Origin: an uncultured Mollicutes bacterium
GTDB taxonomy: Bacteria; Bacillota_I; Bacilli_A; RFN20; CAG-826
Direction of reading: 5' to 3'
Length of the DNA stretch: 64,000 nt
Assembly (NCBI GenBank): GCA_900540385.1
Contig: UQFY01000007.1
Coordinates: 14,699 to 78,698, forward strand
Shown piece after piece: positions 54,563-62,214 of this stretch (positions within the stretch are counted from its first letter, which is position 1; the number at the start of each line of letters is the position of its first letter). Under the pieces are notes generated by a model. That model was not told the DNA's origin, did no database searches, and was given only the letters and a program-made list of their open reading frames with translations. The translations under genes and the position numbers were made by a program.

Positions 54563-54695
54563 CAATAAAAAGCAAAGTAAGAAAATTAAAAAACGCCAAT
54601 AAAAAGCAAAATAAGAAATGTCTAAAATGCAAATAAAAAGCAAAATAAGAAATGTCTAAAATGCAAATAAAAAGCAAAGTAACGTTTTGAAATGC
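54563..54695 (-). repeat. Four 34-bp direct repeats before an ATPase gene
   Basis: Units start at 54563, 54597, 54631 and 54665. The second and third differ at one base; the outer ones are decayed at the far ends. The common core on the plus strand is AATAAAAAGCAAARTAAG. The array ends 32 bases upstream of the ATPase start codon (54531), that is, across its promoter. Confidence 0.8.
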
Positions 54696-54729
54696 GATAA
54701 AACCAATTTGTGATTTTGTGTTGTAGAGT

Positions 54730-54805
54730 GTTGTTTGATGTTGTAGGACAACCAAAAATGTTGCACGATGTTGTATGAAACATCAATTTGTTGTTTGATG
54801 TTGTT
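54730..54805 (+). repeat. 30-bp-spaced repeats before a broken ATPase gene
   Basis: GTTGTTTGATGTTGTA-like units start at 54730, 54760 and 54790, 30 bp apart; the middle one reads GTTGCACGATGTTGTA. A partial GTTGCAAGATG copy follows at 54810, inside the broken ATPase frame. Confidence 0.55.
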
Positions 54806-54807
54806 TT

Positions 54808-55191
54808 GTGTTGCAAGATGGTTTGGGAGGAAGGAAACCAACCCCATTAGGAATAGAATTTTATGAAACTGTTGCAACAGATTGCTATTATGTTGATAAA
54901 ACAGGACTTTTAGAATCGATTGTCACCTATCCAAGTGGGACCTGCCTGTTATTCACTCGCCCTAGAAGATTTGGAAAGACTTTGATGTTATCTATGCTTC
55001 AATCGTTTTTTGAAAAATCTTCCAAAGACAAATCTATTTATTTCCAAGACAAAAAGATATGGAACAATCAAGATATCGTAAAACAGCATTTTCGGAAATA
55101 TTCACTTATCCATATCAATCTTAAAAACGTAATTGGCGAGGAATTTTCTTCTTTGATGGACAAATTAAAAGAAACCATTCTTAAAACATAA
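54808..55191 (+). pseudogene. Truncated AAA-ATPase-like (DUF1703-type) gene
   Basis: A 127-codon fragment. PLGIEFYETVATDCYYVDKTGLL and FTRPRRFGKTLMLSML are the start and Walker A region of the AAA-ATPase-like/PD-(D/E)XK family, whose members are usually 500-600 aa. The frame ends after KLKETILKT at 55191; the sensor, Walker B and nuclease parts are gone. No ribosome site is evident at ATG 54808. It is a remnant of a sixth ATPase-nuclease gene in the island. Confidence 0.75.
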
Positions 55192-55201
55192 AGAAAAGCA
55201 T

Positions 55202-55262
55202 ATAGGGGCTGTAATAAAAAAGAGGTTGTTGATTAACCTAACGGTTTTTCAACAGCCCCTAT
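55202..55262 (-). terminator. Terminator inside an 11-bp inverted repeat
   Basis: On the minus strand AGGTT...AACCT (55239-55223) followed by six T is an intrinsic terminator for the lipoprotein gene at 55290. It is enclosed by a perfect 11-bp inverted repeat, ATAGGGGCTGT (55202-55212) and ACAGCCCCTAT (55252-55262). GGGGCTGT resembles the ends of some insertion sequences. Confidence 0.55.
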
Positions 55263-55289
55263 TGGCTTTATCGGTTCTATCTTAACAAA

Positions 55290-55841
55290 TTAGGCGGCTA
55301 ATTTTTCCACGGCATCGAAAATGCCAAAGGTGATGTCAAAATCGGCATTATCAAATGTGATATAGCCATTGTCATAGACGTCAGATGATAGTCTATGGAA
55401 GGTAAATTCGAAAGAAGATTCACCATTATAGATGTCAGGAAGGGTTGCTTTATAGGCTTTAAATTGGGTTTTTGCTGCTGTGGTTGCTGCTTCATCCACT
55501 GTTTGGTGGTTGAGGTAGCTATTGAGGAATACGGCGAAACAAGTAGCAACGTTCTTATTGCTTACAGCGGTGATTTGTCCTTCAAAAGTGAAGGAAGATG
55601 AGGCAAATTCGGTGTAGAGTTTTTCTACAGTGAAATGGAATTTGGTTTCCGCGTCGACAAAGACGCTTGCTCTAATGTCTTTTTTTAAACCTCTAAAAGA
55701 CCAGTTTCCACCCACATTACTGCCAAGAGCGATCTCTTTTTCTGCTGGAGCTTCTGTTTTTCCGCAAGAGGTCAATCCGAATAAGCTTGCTCCTAGAAGG
55801 ACAGGGGCAGCTAAGGTGCATAAAAGTTTATTTAATTTCAT
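55290..55841 (-). CDS. Small lipoprotein of unknown function
   Basis: A 183-aa exported lipoprotein, lipobox LTSC with Cys26. The mature part has WSFRGLKKDIRASVFVDAET, FTFEGQITAVSNKNVA and an FDITFGIFDAVE end. No family was recognised. It is last in the operon with the GH3 enzyme and a membrane protein. CTCC-type (GGAG) ribosome site about 8 bases before ATG. Confidence 0.7.
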   Translation of the reverse strand: MKLNKLLCTLAAPVLLGASLFGLTSCGKTEAPAEKEIALGSNVGGNWSFRGLKKDIRASVFVDAETKFHFTVEKLYTEFASSSFTFEGQITAVSNKNVATCFAVFLNSYLNHQTVDEAATTAAKTQFKAYKATLPDIYNGESSFEFTFHRLSSDVYDNGYITFDNADFDITFGIFDAVEKLAA

Positions 55842-55861
55842 ATTTGTTTTCTCCTTATGTT

Positions 55862-56263
55862 TTATTTTTTAAGAAATAATGCGACGCTTGAAGCGAGGAT
55901 AGACACGAAATAGAAGATAGAACCAACGACGAACGTAGGCAGGATTCCATAGCCAATATCACGAATACCTGCGAAGTAATAACCAAGATTCCCTAATTGT
56001 GAGGAAATGAACAGACCTAAGCCAATGAAGGTACATACAGTTCCTAACGTTTTGAATAAATCAAGGTAATCCCAAATAAGAGAAGCAAGAAGGAGAAGTA
56101 TTCCCACAAACGTTGCGGAAATAAGAAGACTCGATAATCTTGCTCCGTCCATCGCTTTCATCGTCAAGGTATAGAGAATAAAGCCGATTACAGAAAGAAG
56201 GATGGAACTAGCAATCAGGAAAAAGGAAATCTTTCTTTCCTTGAATAACTTGAATAAAGTCAT
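55862..56263 (-). CDS. Four-pass membrane protein of unknown function
   Basis: A 133-aa protein with four membrane segments (about 14-34, 44-64, 70-90 and 108-130) and short loops. It starts two bases after the GH3 stop codon and is followed by the small lipoprotein gene. No family was recognised. It could assist export or anchoring of the operon's surface products; this is a guess from position. Confidence 0.65.
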   Translation of the reverse strand: MTLFKLFKERKISFFLIASSILLSVIGFILYTLTMKAMDGARLSSLLISATFVGILLLLASLIWDYLDLFKTLGTVCTFIGLGLFISSQLGNLGYYFAGIRDIGYGILPTFVVGSIFYFVSILASSVALFLKK

Positions 56264-56264
56264 C

Positions 56265-59189
56265 TTATTTTTCCTCCTTGGTTTTGGTTTTCTTTAACTT
56301 ATTCACAAGGCTTAAAGCTACAGAGCAAACGAACAATCCGCCCGCAATAGATGCGACGCAAATGGAGGCGAGCTGATACCATTCTAATGAAGCTTTTGCT
56401 TTTTCTGCCACGTCATATCCTGTGACGAGCCATGTATTAGCCCATAAATAAAGGTTTCTGTGGCAAGCCTCTTTAACGGCGTGGAATAAGACGCTATCAG
56501 AGCCAAGTTCTTTTGGAGATAAAGATCCCGTAATAAAGTCTTTGGAATTGGTGTCGAATTCCGTGGTCCCGTTGATGATGGAAGTTGGACCATTTACATA
56601 ACCATCGCTTGCGGAATCGGCGATAACAACGCCGCGGTATCCCCATTCATCAACAAGGATATCCTTCATAAGTCCGCTTAAAGCGCCAATATATTTACAA
56701 CCAAGACGGTTCTTTGCAATCATGGTACATTTTGCTTCGCCAGCGGCAAGGGCTCCTTCAAAAGCACGAAGGTAGATTTCTCTTGCGGCTTGTTCATTTA
56801 CGAAAGTGGAAACACCACCACGATTAATTTCTTGATCGTTGAAGGCGAAGTGTTTTGGCCCCATGGACAAGCCGTATTTGGCTGCTCCATTGACCTCTTC
56901 TTTTGTGATGTAATAGGCTAAGACCCCATCTTCGGAATAATATTCTGTATTTCTTCCTAAATAGGCTGTTCTATGAGTGTTATTTCCTGGGCCCCAAACA
57001 CAATGGAAACCTGTCCACAATCCATCATTTCCGAACATTTCGCCTTGTGCTTTGGCTAATTCTTTGTTGAAAGTGGCAGCTAATAAAGGCTCTGATTCAT
57101 ACATGGATGCATATATGGCATATTCCTGATCATCGGTGAGATAGGCTCCACAAATGCCATTTGGTCCATCAAAAGCGGTATAGTTTGGCATAGTGATGGA
57201 TTCGATGACGCCAGAGTTTGCTAATCCTACAAGACGAGACATTTCATCTAGGCTTAATTGATTTAGCAAATCATTCCATTTTGGATCGTCATAAGGGAGG
57301 CCATTCATTTCGCTTAAAGCAATGGATGTCGTAGAGTTTTCATAGTCTTTGCCTTTAACGACACTGGAAAGGTCATTAGATTCAGGGGATCTTTCATAGC
57401 TGGATCCTGCTTTTAGATCTTCTTTCATTTGTTCGGTTGCGGTTAATGAAATCCCATCATTCCAGGTTCCTGCCCAGTCTTTTCTAGATAGATATGTAAC
57501 CATATCGCCATAGTAATTCAGATCGGCATTATCTAAACGATTGGTAATATCTGTACCTGTGTATTGGCTCTTAGAACAAGTTTCTTTGTCAACTTCAGAA
57601 CCAGTTGAATTCGTTTTGGTGTATTTCACCGCTTCTTTGGCGTTTCCGTTGTAATCCATGCCATCGGAAACGGTCATATTTTTGGCAGCAAGTATGTTAT
57701 TTAAAGCGTCATGAGATCCATCCCCGATACCGAAATAATAATCGCCATAATCTAGAATGAAGGTTTTTGCCTCTTTATAGTCATAGCTGGCAATAAGATT
57801 CATATCGAGTTCTAAGGTGACTTCCGCTTCTTCCACTGGTTTTAAAATGTCTGTTTTTTCAAATCCGACTAAAGCAACGGAGGCCTTTTCGACATTGTTG
57901 TCCTTATCATATTGTGTATATGGGCTATTTACATAAACCTGGATAACATCCTTTCCAGCAACATCTCCCGTGTTTTTTGTTTTCACTGCCATGGTGACTT
58001 TTTTGTTTGCTTCATCCCATTTCAGGTTTGTGATTTCTCTTTCGAAAGATGTGTAAGAAAGGCCATAGCCAAATGGATAGGAAACTTCCTTGGAATAATC
58101 CCACTCGGTTTTGTCCATGAAAGCCCCTTTGTTGGATGAGGCGTTCCCAAGACCTAGTACAAGGTCTTCATAACGGGTTTCGTAATAACGGTAACCGACA
58201 TAAATGCCTTCTTGATAGACGACATAGTTATTTGCTGAAGCTGCTGTGATATCTTCCGCATTTGTATAATTGAAATTACCGTAATTTTGCACGGCTGGTG
58301 CGGAATATACGCTGGCTGCAATCGTATCTGGGAGATGGCCGGATGGGCAAACTTCGCCAGAAAGAATATCGCATAAGCCATAGATTCCGGAGTTTCCTAA
58401 AGCGCCTGTCCATAGAATAGAGTCAATTTCCGCATCGTTTTTCAATTCGTCGATGCCCATTGCAAAATCACTATTGATGACGACTATGACTTTGCTAGAG
58501 CATTTTTTCGCTTCGGCAATCACTTTTCTTTCTACATCGTGAAGCTCGATAGCGTTATGTAGCCCGTCGCCATCTTTTACGCCACTTGGCGAAATTGGTG
58601 CGTCTGATCCTTCTCCAAAGGCTCTTGAAATGATAACAATAGCCGCATCACTATAATTTTTGTAACTATTTTTTACCTCGGAAGAATATTTCTCTGGATC
58701 GACTTCACCGATTGTAAGTTTCCCTCCGTTGACGCCTCGATTGTTTCCTTTGACTCCTTGATAATAACTCCAAAGGGTTTCATTAACCTCGATGCCGTCA
58801 CTTTTAAGAACGTCTTTGAAGTTATAATCCGATGTGACTTTACCGCCACCACTTACTGATCCAAATACCGGCCTGACTGAAGAACGCCCGAATAAGGACA
58901 CTTTTGCTCCTTTTGCTAAAGGTAAGGCTTTGTTGTTATTTTTCAATAACGTTGAACCTTCTGAGACGATGTCGCTGATTAATTCTCTTTTCGCTTCGAC
59001 GAGCTCTTTTGCGCTTGCATAGTCAGAATGGTATTTGGAGTTATTCACTCCCGATGACGTTTGCCCTGGAAGATAACGGTTGATGGCAATCTCCCAAGTC
59101 GTGGTCATTTCTGATGCAATCAGACCAAAGCCCATTAACATACTTGTGACAAAAGTAGTTACTTTCAAAGCAGTGCTCTTTTTACTCAT
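56265..59189 (-). CDS. Membrane-anchored GH3 glycoside hydrolase with permuted domains
   Basis: A 974-aa enzyme. An N-terminal membrane segment (about 10-27) is followed by the GH3 C-terminal alpha/beta domain (GSTLLKNNNKALPL at about 63-77), the Fn3 domain (VSYPFGYGLSYTSF near 385), and only then the (beta/alpha)8 barrel (YTAFDGPNGICG, GPKHFAFNDQEINRGG, GYRGVVIADSAS near 865, whose Asp is the nucleophile). A second membrane segment and a Lys-rich tail end it. This reversed domain order is known in some GH3 beta-glucosidases. The frame starts at 59204, but AAAGGAG lies between that ATG and ATG 59189, which is preferred. Confidence 0.87.
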   Translation of the reverse strand: MSKKSTALKVTTFVTSMLMGFGLIASEMTTTWEIAINRYLPGQTSSGVNNSKYHSDYASAKELVEAKRELISDIVSEGSTLLKNNNKALPLAKGAKVSLFGRSSVRPVFGSVSGGGKVTSDYNFKDVLKSDGIEVNETLWSYYQGVKGNNRGVNGGKLTIGEVDPEKYSSEVKNSYKNYSDAAIVIISRAFGEGSDAPISPSGVKDGDGLHNAIELHDVERKVIAEAKKCSSKVIVVINSDFAMGIDELKNDAEIDSILWTGALGNSGIYGLCDILSGEVCPSGHLPDTIAASVYSAPAVQNYGNFNYTNAEDITAASANNYVVYQEGIYVGYRYYETRYEDLVLGLGNASSNKGAFMDKTEWDYSKEVSYPFGYGLSYTSFEREITNLKWDEANKKVTMAVKTKNTGDVAGKDVIQVYVNSPYTQYDKDNNVEKASVALVGFEKTDILKPVEEAEVTLELDMNLIASYDYKEAKTFILDYGDYYFGIGDGSHDALNNILAAKNMTVSDGMDYNGNAKEAVKYTKTNSTGSEVDKETCSKSQYTGTDITNRLDNADLNYYGDMVTYLSRKDWAGTWNDGISLTATEQMKEDLKAGSSYERSPESNDLSSVVKGKDYENSTTSIALSEMNGLPYDDPKWNDLLNQLSLDEMSRLVGLANSGVIESITMPNYTAFDGPNGICGAYLTDDQEYAIYASMYESEPLLAATFNKELAKAQGEMFGNDGLWTGFHCVWGPGNNTHRTAYLGRNTEYYSEDGVLAYYITKEEVNGAAKYGLSMGPKHFAFNDQEINRGGVSTFVNEQAAREIYLRAFEGALAAGEAKCTMIAKNRLGCKYIGALSGLMKDILVDEWGYRGVVIADSASDGYVNGPTSIINGTTEFDTNSKDFITGSLSPKELGSDSVLFHAVKEACHRNLYLWANTWLVTGYDVAEKAKASLEWYQLASICVASIAGGLFVCSVALSLVNKLKKTKTKEEK

Positions 59190-59221
59190 TTTTTCTCCTT
59201 TCATTTTGAAACGATGAAAAA

Positions 59222-59250
59222 ATTATAATGTAAGCGCTTTTATAGATTTA
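59222..59250 (-). promoter_or_regulatory. Promoter with cre-like box, GH3 operon
   Basis: TATAAT on the minus strand at 59227-59222; no good -35. A cre-like TAAAAGCGCTTACA (59242-59229) fills the spacer and differs from the consensus TGWAANCGNTNWCA at one position. CcpA-type repression is likely. Confidence 0.6.
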
Positions 59251-59297
59251 AAAAGCGACATAAGAGGCACTTTTTCTTGTATTAAAAAACATCAAAC

Positions 59298-59332
59298 GGC
59301 ATGAAAAGCATACATATTGGCATGAAAGACAT
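59298..59332 (-). promoter_or_regulatory. 21-bp-spaced direct repeats, likely LytTR regulator site
   Basis: Plus-strand GGCATGAAAAGCAT (59298-59311) and GGCATGAAAGACAT (59319-59332) match at 12 of 14 bases and start 21 bp apart, the spacing of LytTR (AgrA-type) binding sites. They lie upstream of the GH3 promoter and next to the gene of a LytTR regulator. Confidence 0.6.
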
Positions 59333-60081
59333 CACTTTAAGAAAAGGAGGGAGTCAGTCTTTTTTAGTTTGCTGAGATATTCTTTTCGAACTTCCCCCAC
59401 CTTCCTTTTACTGACAGGAACCTTTGCGCCATTTTTAAGAACCACATTATCATCATCGATTCTATAGATATAAGAAATATTGACCAAAAAGCCTTTATGA
59501 ACGCGTAAGAATCCTTTTTCATCTAAGATATTTTCTAGTTCCTTAATGGTGTAACGGATTTCCAGAGGTGTTTCCTCATCTACCATATAGATTTTCTGAT
59601 GCTTCATTTGGCATTCAATATATAGAACGTCTTTAATCCTTATAGAGAGGACGCTTTTTTGATTTTTGATGATTAAGCGATCGTTTTTGGAGCCCGAACT
59701 TTCTTTTTGCTGAATGAAGGAAGAAATGACGTTTGAGAAGTCCAACAAAAAATTTGATTTACGTACAAATCCGAAAGGATGAACTTTGAAGGATTCGAAA
59801 ACACGATCTTCACAATTAGAGACGAATATTATTGGAGTTTTATAGTTGTTGCTAATTTCTTCCGCAATGGAAATACCATCATCGTTTGGCATATCGATAT
59901 CCAAAAGAACGACATCCGCATTAAATGTCGCTAATAAGCTTAAAAGCTCTTTCCTTGAGCTTGATGTTCGAACGTCCGCTTCGATTCCTTTATTTTGAAG
60001 GAAAGAAAATACGGCACTTCTTAATATACCTAACGCGTCCTTTTCATCATCGCATAAGAGAACGTTCATTTTATTCATCAT
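59332..60081 (-). CDS. LytTR-family response regulator, AgrA-like
   Basis: A 249-aa regulator. The receiver domain has the acidic pair Asp11-Asp12 and phospho-acceptor Asp61 in LLDIDMP. The LytTR DNA-binding domain is at about 140-240 (VLSIRIKDVLYIECQMKHQKIY, GFLRVHKGFLVNISYI). The start overlaps the stop of the sensor kinase gene (ATGA). Its probable targets are direct repeats with 21-bp spacing before the GH3 operon and before its own operon. Confidence 0.92.
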   Translation of the reverse strand: MMNKMNVLLCDDEKDALGILRSAVFSFLQNKGIEADVRTSSSRKELLSLLATFNADVVLLDIDMPNDDGISIAEEISNNYKTPIIFVSNCEDRVFESFKVHPFGFVRKSNFLLDFSNVISSFIQQKESSGSKNDRLIIKNQKSVLSIRIKDVLYIECQMKHQKIYMVDEETPLEIRYTIKELENILDEKGFLRVHKGFLVNISYIYRIDDDNVVLKNGAKVPVSKRKVGEVRKEYLSKLKKTDSLLFLK

Positions 60082-61433
60082 TGTTTTTTCTCCAATTCCA
60101 TTAACAAAATAACGGAAATATTAAATTCATTGTTTTCGTTTTCTATTTGCATGCTGCCTTTGTATTTTTTCACGATGGATTTGATGATTTTTAAACCGTA
60201 TCCATGATTGTTTTTATCTTGTTTTTTACTGATTAGGTCTTTGTTTTTGGAATCGGTTGTTGGATTAGAAACACTAAGAATAAAATAACTTTCATGGATG
60301 CCGATTTGAACCGATACTGTGTTTTTGTTCTTTAGATCTTGAATTCTTTCGATCTCTTCAATGGCGTTATCTAAAATATTGGTGATTAAGGAACATAAAT
60401 CTGTGTTGGAAAAAGGAAGAAGAGGCGGTATAGCAATTTTTGTATCGATTTGAATTCCTTTTTCGGAGGCTTTTAGTTTTTCAAGATTGATGAGGTTATC
60501 AATCACCTTATTCCCACAGTTGGTGTAGTCGAGTATGTTCTTCCATTTTTCTGTATACTCCGCATAATATTTCTTTAGTTCATCATATTTTTCGTCTTTG
60601 ATAAGTAGTCCCATCATTGCATATTGGTTTTTGATATCGTGACGGATTTTACGAAGAGCTTCATAGTTATCGTTTGTAAGACGAGAGATTTGCTCATTAT
60701 TCTTTTCGTTTTCATAAAGAAGCTTAGCGTCCACTTTTTCTTTGTATTCTTTTCCGATTTGGTAAAACATGATGTAGAAAATAATCGCGATAATTATGAG
60801 CAAGGCATACAAGAATAAAAACGGTGAAAGGGTGTTTGTTTCTTTAAATTTCGGAAGAATGATGTTACGGACAAAGTGAAAAATAGTCATGCAAAATCCG
60901 GAAAAACATAAGGACATGTATTTGCTATATTTGGGGAAATATTCGATTTTGGAAATGTTGAAACGAAGGAAAAGTAAGGAAAGTGAAAGCAAAAGAACGA
61001 TATTTGAAAAAGAAGTAAAGTCAAAATTTGTATTTAGATGCCATTGATAGTCCTGGCAATTTCCAAGCATTCCTGAAAAGGCAGAAATAGAATAAAACAC
61101 CAAATAATAAATGGAAGCGACGGTGATTTGCTTATTAGCGTCTCTTTTTTCAAACCATATTGTATATAGAACAAATAAGAACAAGGTTAAGAGAGGAGGA
61201 AAACCGAAATAAGTGATAATTGAATTATAAAAAGGAAGGTCTACAAACGCATAAAGACAAACCAGAACAACGAATTCAATGATGAAAAGAACCAATGCGG
61301 TTATTGCCTTTTTCAAACGTTTGCTATTTGGAAGCAAAAGAAAAACACAAGCGATGGAATAGATGAAAAGCGTAGGAAGGATGGAATATCCCAAAACCCC
61401 TTTTAAAACAATGTCGTTAAGAGCGTCCAACAT
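60078..61433 (-). CDS. AgrC-like sensor histidine kinase
   Basis: A 451-aa membrane kinase. Residues 1-220 hold six or seven membrane segments; a short coiled coil leads to the phospho-accepting His265 in KIRHDIKNQYAMM, the HPK10-type motif, then the ATPase domain with N-box ITNILDNAIEEI and NHGYGLKIIKS. Such kinases sense peptides or small signals. No agrD or agrB gene is visible nearby, so the signal is unknown. A TTG at 61439 opens the frame, but ATG 61433 with CGGAG 7 bases before is the better start. Confidence 0.92.
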   Translation of the reverse strand: MLDALNDIVLKGVLGYSILPTLFIYSIACVFLLLPNSKRLKKAITALVLFIIEFVVLVCLYAFVDLPFYNSIITYFGFPPLLTLFLFVLYTIWFEKRDANKQITVASIYYLVFYSISAFSGMLGNCQDYQWHLNTNFDFTSFSNIVLLLSLSLLFLRFNISKIEYFPKYSKYMSLCFSGFCMTIFHFVRNIILPKFKETNTLSPFLFLYALLIIIAIIFYIMFYQIGKEYKEKVDAKLLYENEKNNEQISRLTNDNYEALRKIRHDIKNQYAMMGLLIKDEKYDELKKYYAEYTEKWKNILDYTNCGNKVIDNLINLEKLKASEKGIQIDTKIAIPPLLPFSNTDLCSLITNILDNAIEEIERIQDLKNKNTVSVQIGIHESYFILSVSNPTTDSKNKDLISKKQDKNNHGYGLKIIKSIVKKYKGSMQIENENNEFNISVILLMELEKKQ

Positions 61434-61450
61434 ATTCAAACTCCGTTTCT

Positions 61451-61521
61451 AATATAAAAGAAAACGGAATAAAAGCAAATTAAAGGGGCACATAATGCAT
61501 CTTTAGCGGTATAAAACTCAT
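61451..61521 (-). promoter_or_regulatory. Promoter and LytTR-like repeats of the two-component operon
   Basis: TTGCTT (61478-61473), 16 bp, TATATT (61456-61451) on the minus strand. Upstream, plus-strand GGCACATAATGCAT (61487-61500) and GGTATAAAACTCAT (61508-61521) start 21 bp apart and resemble the repeats before the GH3 operon (10 and 8 of 14 bases). Autoactivation is plausible. Confidence 0.5.
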
Positions 61522-61696
61522 TTTTCGTTACGAGAATTTTTATTCATACCTAAGGTGCGGGGATAACTTGAATGTTACGGATCGTTTATATTATTCAATG
61601 CCTGAATGTCCAACTTCTCTTTTAGGCTTCGGATGTGATTTATGTTACTATTCCTATGGCTAAATAAATAGCTAAGTTATAAACAAGGAACAACGT

Positions 61697-62071
61697 ATGA
61701 AAACAATTGCTTTAATTGCGCATGATAATAAGAAACCGGACATTATTCGTTGGGCTAAAGAGAACAAGGAAGTTCTTTCTCATTTCTCTTTATGTGGGAC
61801 AGGCACTACATCTAAGCTTATTTCCGAAGCGACAGGCCTAAAAGTAAAAGGATATTTATCCGGTCCCCTTGGTGGTGATCTTGAAATTGGTGCGAAAATC
61901 GCCGAAAAAGAAATCGATATTGTGATTTTCTTGTGGGACCCTTTACAAGCTCAACCTCATGATCCAGACGTGAAAGCTTTATTAAGAATTGCTGCATTAG
62001 TCGATATACCGATTGCAACAAACACTTCAACGGCAGACTATATTCTTCATTCTGCTTTGCTTGAAAAATAG
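61697..62071 (+). CDS. mgsA: Methylglyoxal synthase
   Basis: A 124-aa cytosolic enzyme that converts dihydroxyacetone phosphate to methylglyoxal and phosphate. ALIAHDNKKPDI at the start, CGTGTTS, SGPLGGDLEIG with the catalytic Asp, and FLWDPLQAQPHDPDVKALLRIA with the active-site Asp and His are all present. Slightly shorter than the 152-aa E. coli protein, as in many Bacillota. AAGGA ribosome site. The pathway relieves triose-phosphate build-up, for example when rhamnose aldolase makes dihydroxyacetone phosphate. The gene stands alone. Confidence 0.95.
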   Translation: MKTIALIAHDNKKPDIIRWAKENKEVLSHFSLCGTGTTSKLISEATGLKVKGYLSGPLGGDLEIGAKIAEKEIDIVIFLWDPLQAQPHDPDVKALLRIAALVDIPIATNTSTADYILHSALLEK

Positions 62072-62214
62072 AATTGCTACAACCCTTTCTCATTGATTTT
62101 CTTCTTTGAGAACGGATTTTTTGATGATTTTTAAAAATAAAAGGTGTTTTTTCTCTTTTGTTCTTGAAATTTTTTGATCTTTCCTTACATTAATCCATAT
62201 TCGAGGTATTCCTA

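Noticed and set aside
59205..61696. Search for an agrD-like peptide or agrB gene near the AgrCA-like pair
   Set aside because: No short frame with a ribosome site and the conserved Cys-containing core was found on either strand of the gaps.
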